From: Macrothele yani
Lineage: Eukaryota > Arthropoda > Arachnida > Araneae > Macrothelidae
Direction: 5' to 3'
DNA length: 64,000 bases
Assembly (NCBI GenBank): GCA_039090855.1
Contig: CM077005.1
Span: 18,019,921 to 18,083,920 of the forward strand
In this document: positions 62,010-64,000 of the stretch, piece by piece
How positions within the stretch are numbered: the stretch's first letter is position 1
Layout: each line of letters begins with the position of its first letter
Translations under genes and position numbers: made by a program
The notes under the pieces: generated by a model
What the model was told of the DNA's origin: nothing
What the model saw: only the letters and a program-made list of their open reading frames with translations
The model's database searches: none

Positions 62010-63045
62010 TTATGATGATACGGATTATGATTTATAGATGGATTATGACGGATTTATAGACGGATTATAGAAGATTTAGAGACTCCATTTGATTAAAGAA
62101 AATATAAGATTATAGAAGATTAGATATTTGATTATAGAAGATTATAGAAGATATAAGATATTTGATTATAGAAAATACCCAATCCATTGATGATTATAGA
62201 AGATACCAAATCCATTGATGATTATAGAAGATACCCAATCCATTGATGACTATAGAAGATACCCAATCCATTGATGATTATAGAAGATTAGATATTTGAT
62301 TATAGGAGATTATAGAAAATATAAGATACCCAGTCCATGGGTATCTTATATCTTCTATAATCTTCTATAATCAAATCATAGAAGATATAAGATGCCTAAT
62401 CTTCTATAATCAAATCATAGAAGATATAAGATACCCAATCTTCTATAATCAAATCATAGAAGATATAAGATACCCAATTATAGAAGATATAAGATACCCA
62501 ATCCATTGATGATTATAGAAGATTAGATATTTGATTATACAAGGTTATAAAAAAACAGATAAGATATTTGATTATAGAAGATTATAGAATAAATAAAGAC
62601 TCCATTTGATTAAAGAAGATATAAGATTATAGAAGATTAGATATTTGATTATAGAAGATTATAGAAGATATAAGATATTTGATTATAGAAGATACCCAAT
62701 CCATTGATGATTATAGAAGATACCCAATCCATTGATGATTATAGAAGATACCCAATCCATTGATGATTATAGAAGATACCCAATCCATTGATGATTATAG
62801 AAGATACCCAATCCATTGATGATTATAGAAGATTAGATATTTGATTATAGGAGATTATAGAAAATATAAGATACCCAATCCATTGATGATTATAGAAGAT
62901 TAGATATTTGATTATAGAAGGTTATAAAAAAACAGATAAGATATTTGATTATAGAAGATTATAGAATATATAAAGACTCCATTTGACGGATTTATAGACG
63001 GATTATGATGACTGACTGATTATGATGATGACTGACGGATTATGA
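62010..63045. repeat. AT-rich satellite with an internal inversion
   Basis: Units of about 27 bp, GATTATAGAAGATACCCAAT plus CCATTGAT, alternate with GATTATAGAAGATTAGATAT. Orientation flips at about 62335 (ACCCAGTCCATGGGTATC) and flips back near 62490. Larger blocks such as AAAGACTCCATTTGATTAAA recur near 62080 and 62590. CTATGTTCCAAATTGACGGA at the left edge (61990) and CTATGTTCCAAACTGACGGC at the right (63053) bracket the array. Confidence 0.92.
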
Positions 63046-63099
63046 TAGTCCTATGTTCCAAACTGACGGCTCAATCAGAACTGAACCTAACTGTACTTT

Positions 63100-63220
63100 T
63101 TTTTTTTTTTTTTTCGTTTTGGGGTCTCACGACCACCTTGGTCGACTTTATGGGCTATAAACAGTCCAGTTAACTTGATACCCACGACTCTGACCGCTCG
63201 ACCACCTGGGCGTCTCACGC
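63100..63220 (-). repeat. tRNA-derived SINE fragment
   Basis: A T-run then CACGACCACCTTGGTCGACT and GGGCTATAAACAGTCCAG match the tail half of the tRNA-Leu-like SINE. GACCGCTCGACCACCTGGGC recalls its head. Internal deletion. Confidence 0.6.
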
Positions 63221-63859
63221 AAACTTCTTAAATTGAACCCGTGTGATAACGACTGTCCGTTAGTATTATCTACATGCATCTTTTTTGTATTTATTTTAAA
63301 ACTTGTTTTTTTTTCTTCTCCTGATTTCATCACATATTTTTAGGTACGATACTGTTGTGTATTTATTACATGTGACATGCCAAGTCATGTCAAGTTACGT
63401 CGGCAAAGAATACAGTAGAGCTCCGTTTATACGTTTCTCACTCATACGTTTTTTCATACTCATACGTAAAATGCTGCCACTCGAAAAGTACTGAATTGTC
63501 CTTAATGTTTATTTTTTTCCCAACTGTACATTAATTGAATTAGTTTTCCTCTTATTTATGCGTTAAATTGTGATGCTGTGGTGTCGTGAAATAGGAATTT
63601 AGACCATGCAAATTTTGTTTACCAAATTCTCTTCCCACCCTTTTTGTTCGCCACGAATGCCATTCTCCCTTGCCCTTTCGCCTTTCGCTCTTCCTATTTT
63701 CTCTCTGCCACCTGCTCAATAACTCACTCTGGAGAATGAACACGCTTTTCCTCATTTACCAATAATCAACTCATTTGGTTCATGCAGTATACCTGCTTTT
63801 GCTTGACTTTGTCATATTGGGCTATTTTCTCGATAACTTTCTTTACATTTGCTTTCCAG
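63221..63859. other. Non-coding, possible intron end
   Basis: AT-rich. It ends in TTTCTTTACATTTGCTTTCCAG, a good polypyrimidine tract and AG acceptor. Confidence 0.35.
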
Positions 63860-63973
63860 ACGGATCCGCATCCCAAGAAGATATCGTTTCGCGATCTGAT
63901 TGGAATGCTTGCTATAACTGTAGAGGAAGACGAGTTTAGCTTCCGAGATTACTACGCTATTATGCGGAGTTGA
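63860..63973 (+). CDS. Possible terminal coding exon of an unknown host gene
   Basis: After a strong-looking 3' splice site (AG at 63858-63859) the frame reads TDPHPKKISFRDLIGMLAIT then VEEDEFSFRDYYAIMRS and stops at 63971-63973, 37 codons in phase 0. It is charged and not low-complexity, unlike other short frames nearby, and no repeat family matches it. I do not recognise the protein. No polyadenylation signal is visible before the window ends. It could be chance. Confidence 0.33.
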   Translation, partial: TDPHPKKISFRDLIGMLAITVEEDEFSFRDYYAIMRS

Positions 63974-64000
63974 GAACGTCATTACTTATGACTCTAGACG

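Overview
The window is eukaryotic, probably arthropod. I infer this from the repeat fauna: Tc1/mariner elements of several sub-groups, RTE-type LINEs with (ATC)n tails, Penelope-like fragments and many tRNA-derived SINEs. There is no bacterial-style gene packing and no Shine-Dalgarno pattern. I cannot name the species. I find no host gene that I would defend strongly. The two candidates are a minus-strand zinc-finger/Ser-Pro-rich locus at 38.95-40.8 kb and a possible terminal exon at 63860-63973. Almost everything else is a graveyard of transposable elements, many nested in one another with readable target-site duplications (TSDs).

Layout. 0-2 kb: Penelope-like remnant with a GIY-YIG endonuclease, split by a dead Tc1. 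2.8-4 kb: second dead Tc1. 6.3-7.8 kb: 5'-truncated RTE. 8-11.4 kb: Helitron-like repeat, a 2-kb palindrome carrying a Tc1, a Tc1 fragment and a miniature LTR element. 11.9-14.5 kb: degenerate 64-bp satellite broken by a SINE and a TTAA-site MITE. 15.4-22.6 kb: an old RTE that received a hAT-like MITE and a Tc1; that Tc1 received a Helitron-like repeat and a foldback, then another Tc1, which holds a very young miniature LTR element. 22.6-27 kb: mariner remnant, an almost intact Tc1, a dead Tc1 split by a SINE, and a Helitron-like repeat. 27-35.9 kb: SINEs, another miniature LTR element, foldbacks, and the quietest stretch (31.9-34.3 kb). 36-39 kb: truncated Tc1, then a 16-unit, 145-bp satellite. 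41.3-47.6 kb: miniature LTR elements, two transposase remnants, a mariner and SINEs. 48.3-51.5 kb: full-length but dead RTE. 52-59.3 kb: SINEs, a solo LTR, and two transposons of one family, one with three later insertions. 59.4-60.3 kb: RTE fragment. 62-63 kb: AT-rich satellite.

The most unusual content is a set of tiny (about 0.5 kb), non-coding LTR retroelements whose LTR carries a tRNA-like, RNA polymerase III-type promoter cassette. They have 4-bp TSDs, a primer-binding site matching the 3' end of tRNA-Lys, and a polypurine tract. Family A has three complete copies (21183-21668, 29550-30048, 56209-56703) and one solo LTR (52858-53037). Family B has four older copies. One family A copy has identical LTRs, so it moved recently. 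Enzymes must come from elsewhere, since none of the copies codes for protein. Second in interest are the Helitron-like family whose internal 145-bp unit has expanded into satellite DNA, and hammerhead-like RNA motifs in two palindromic repeats.
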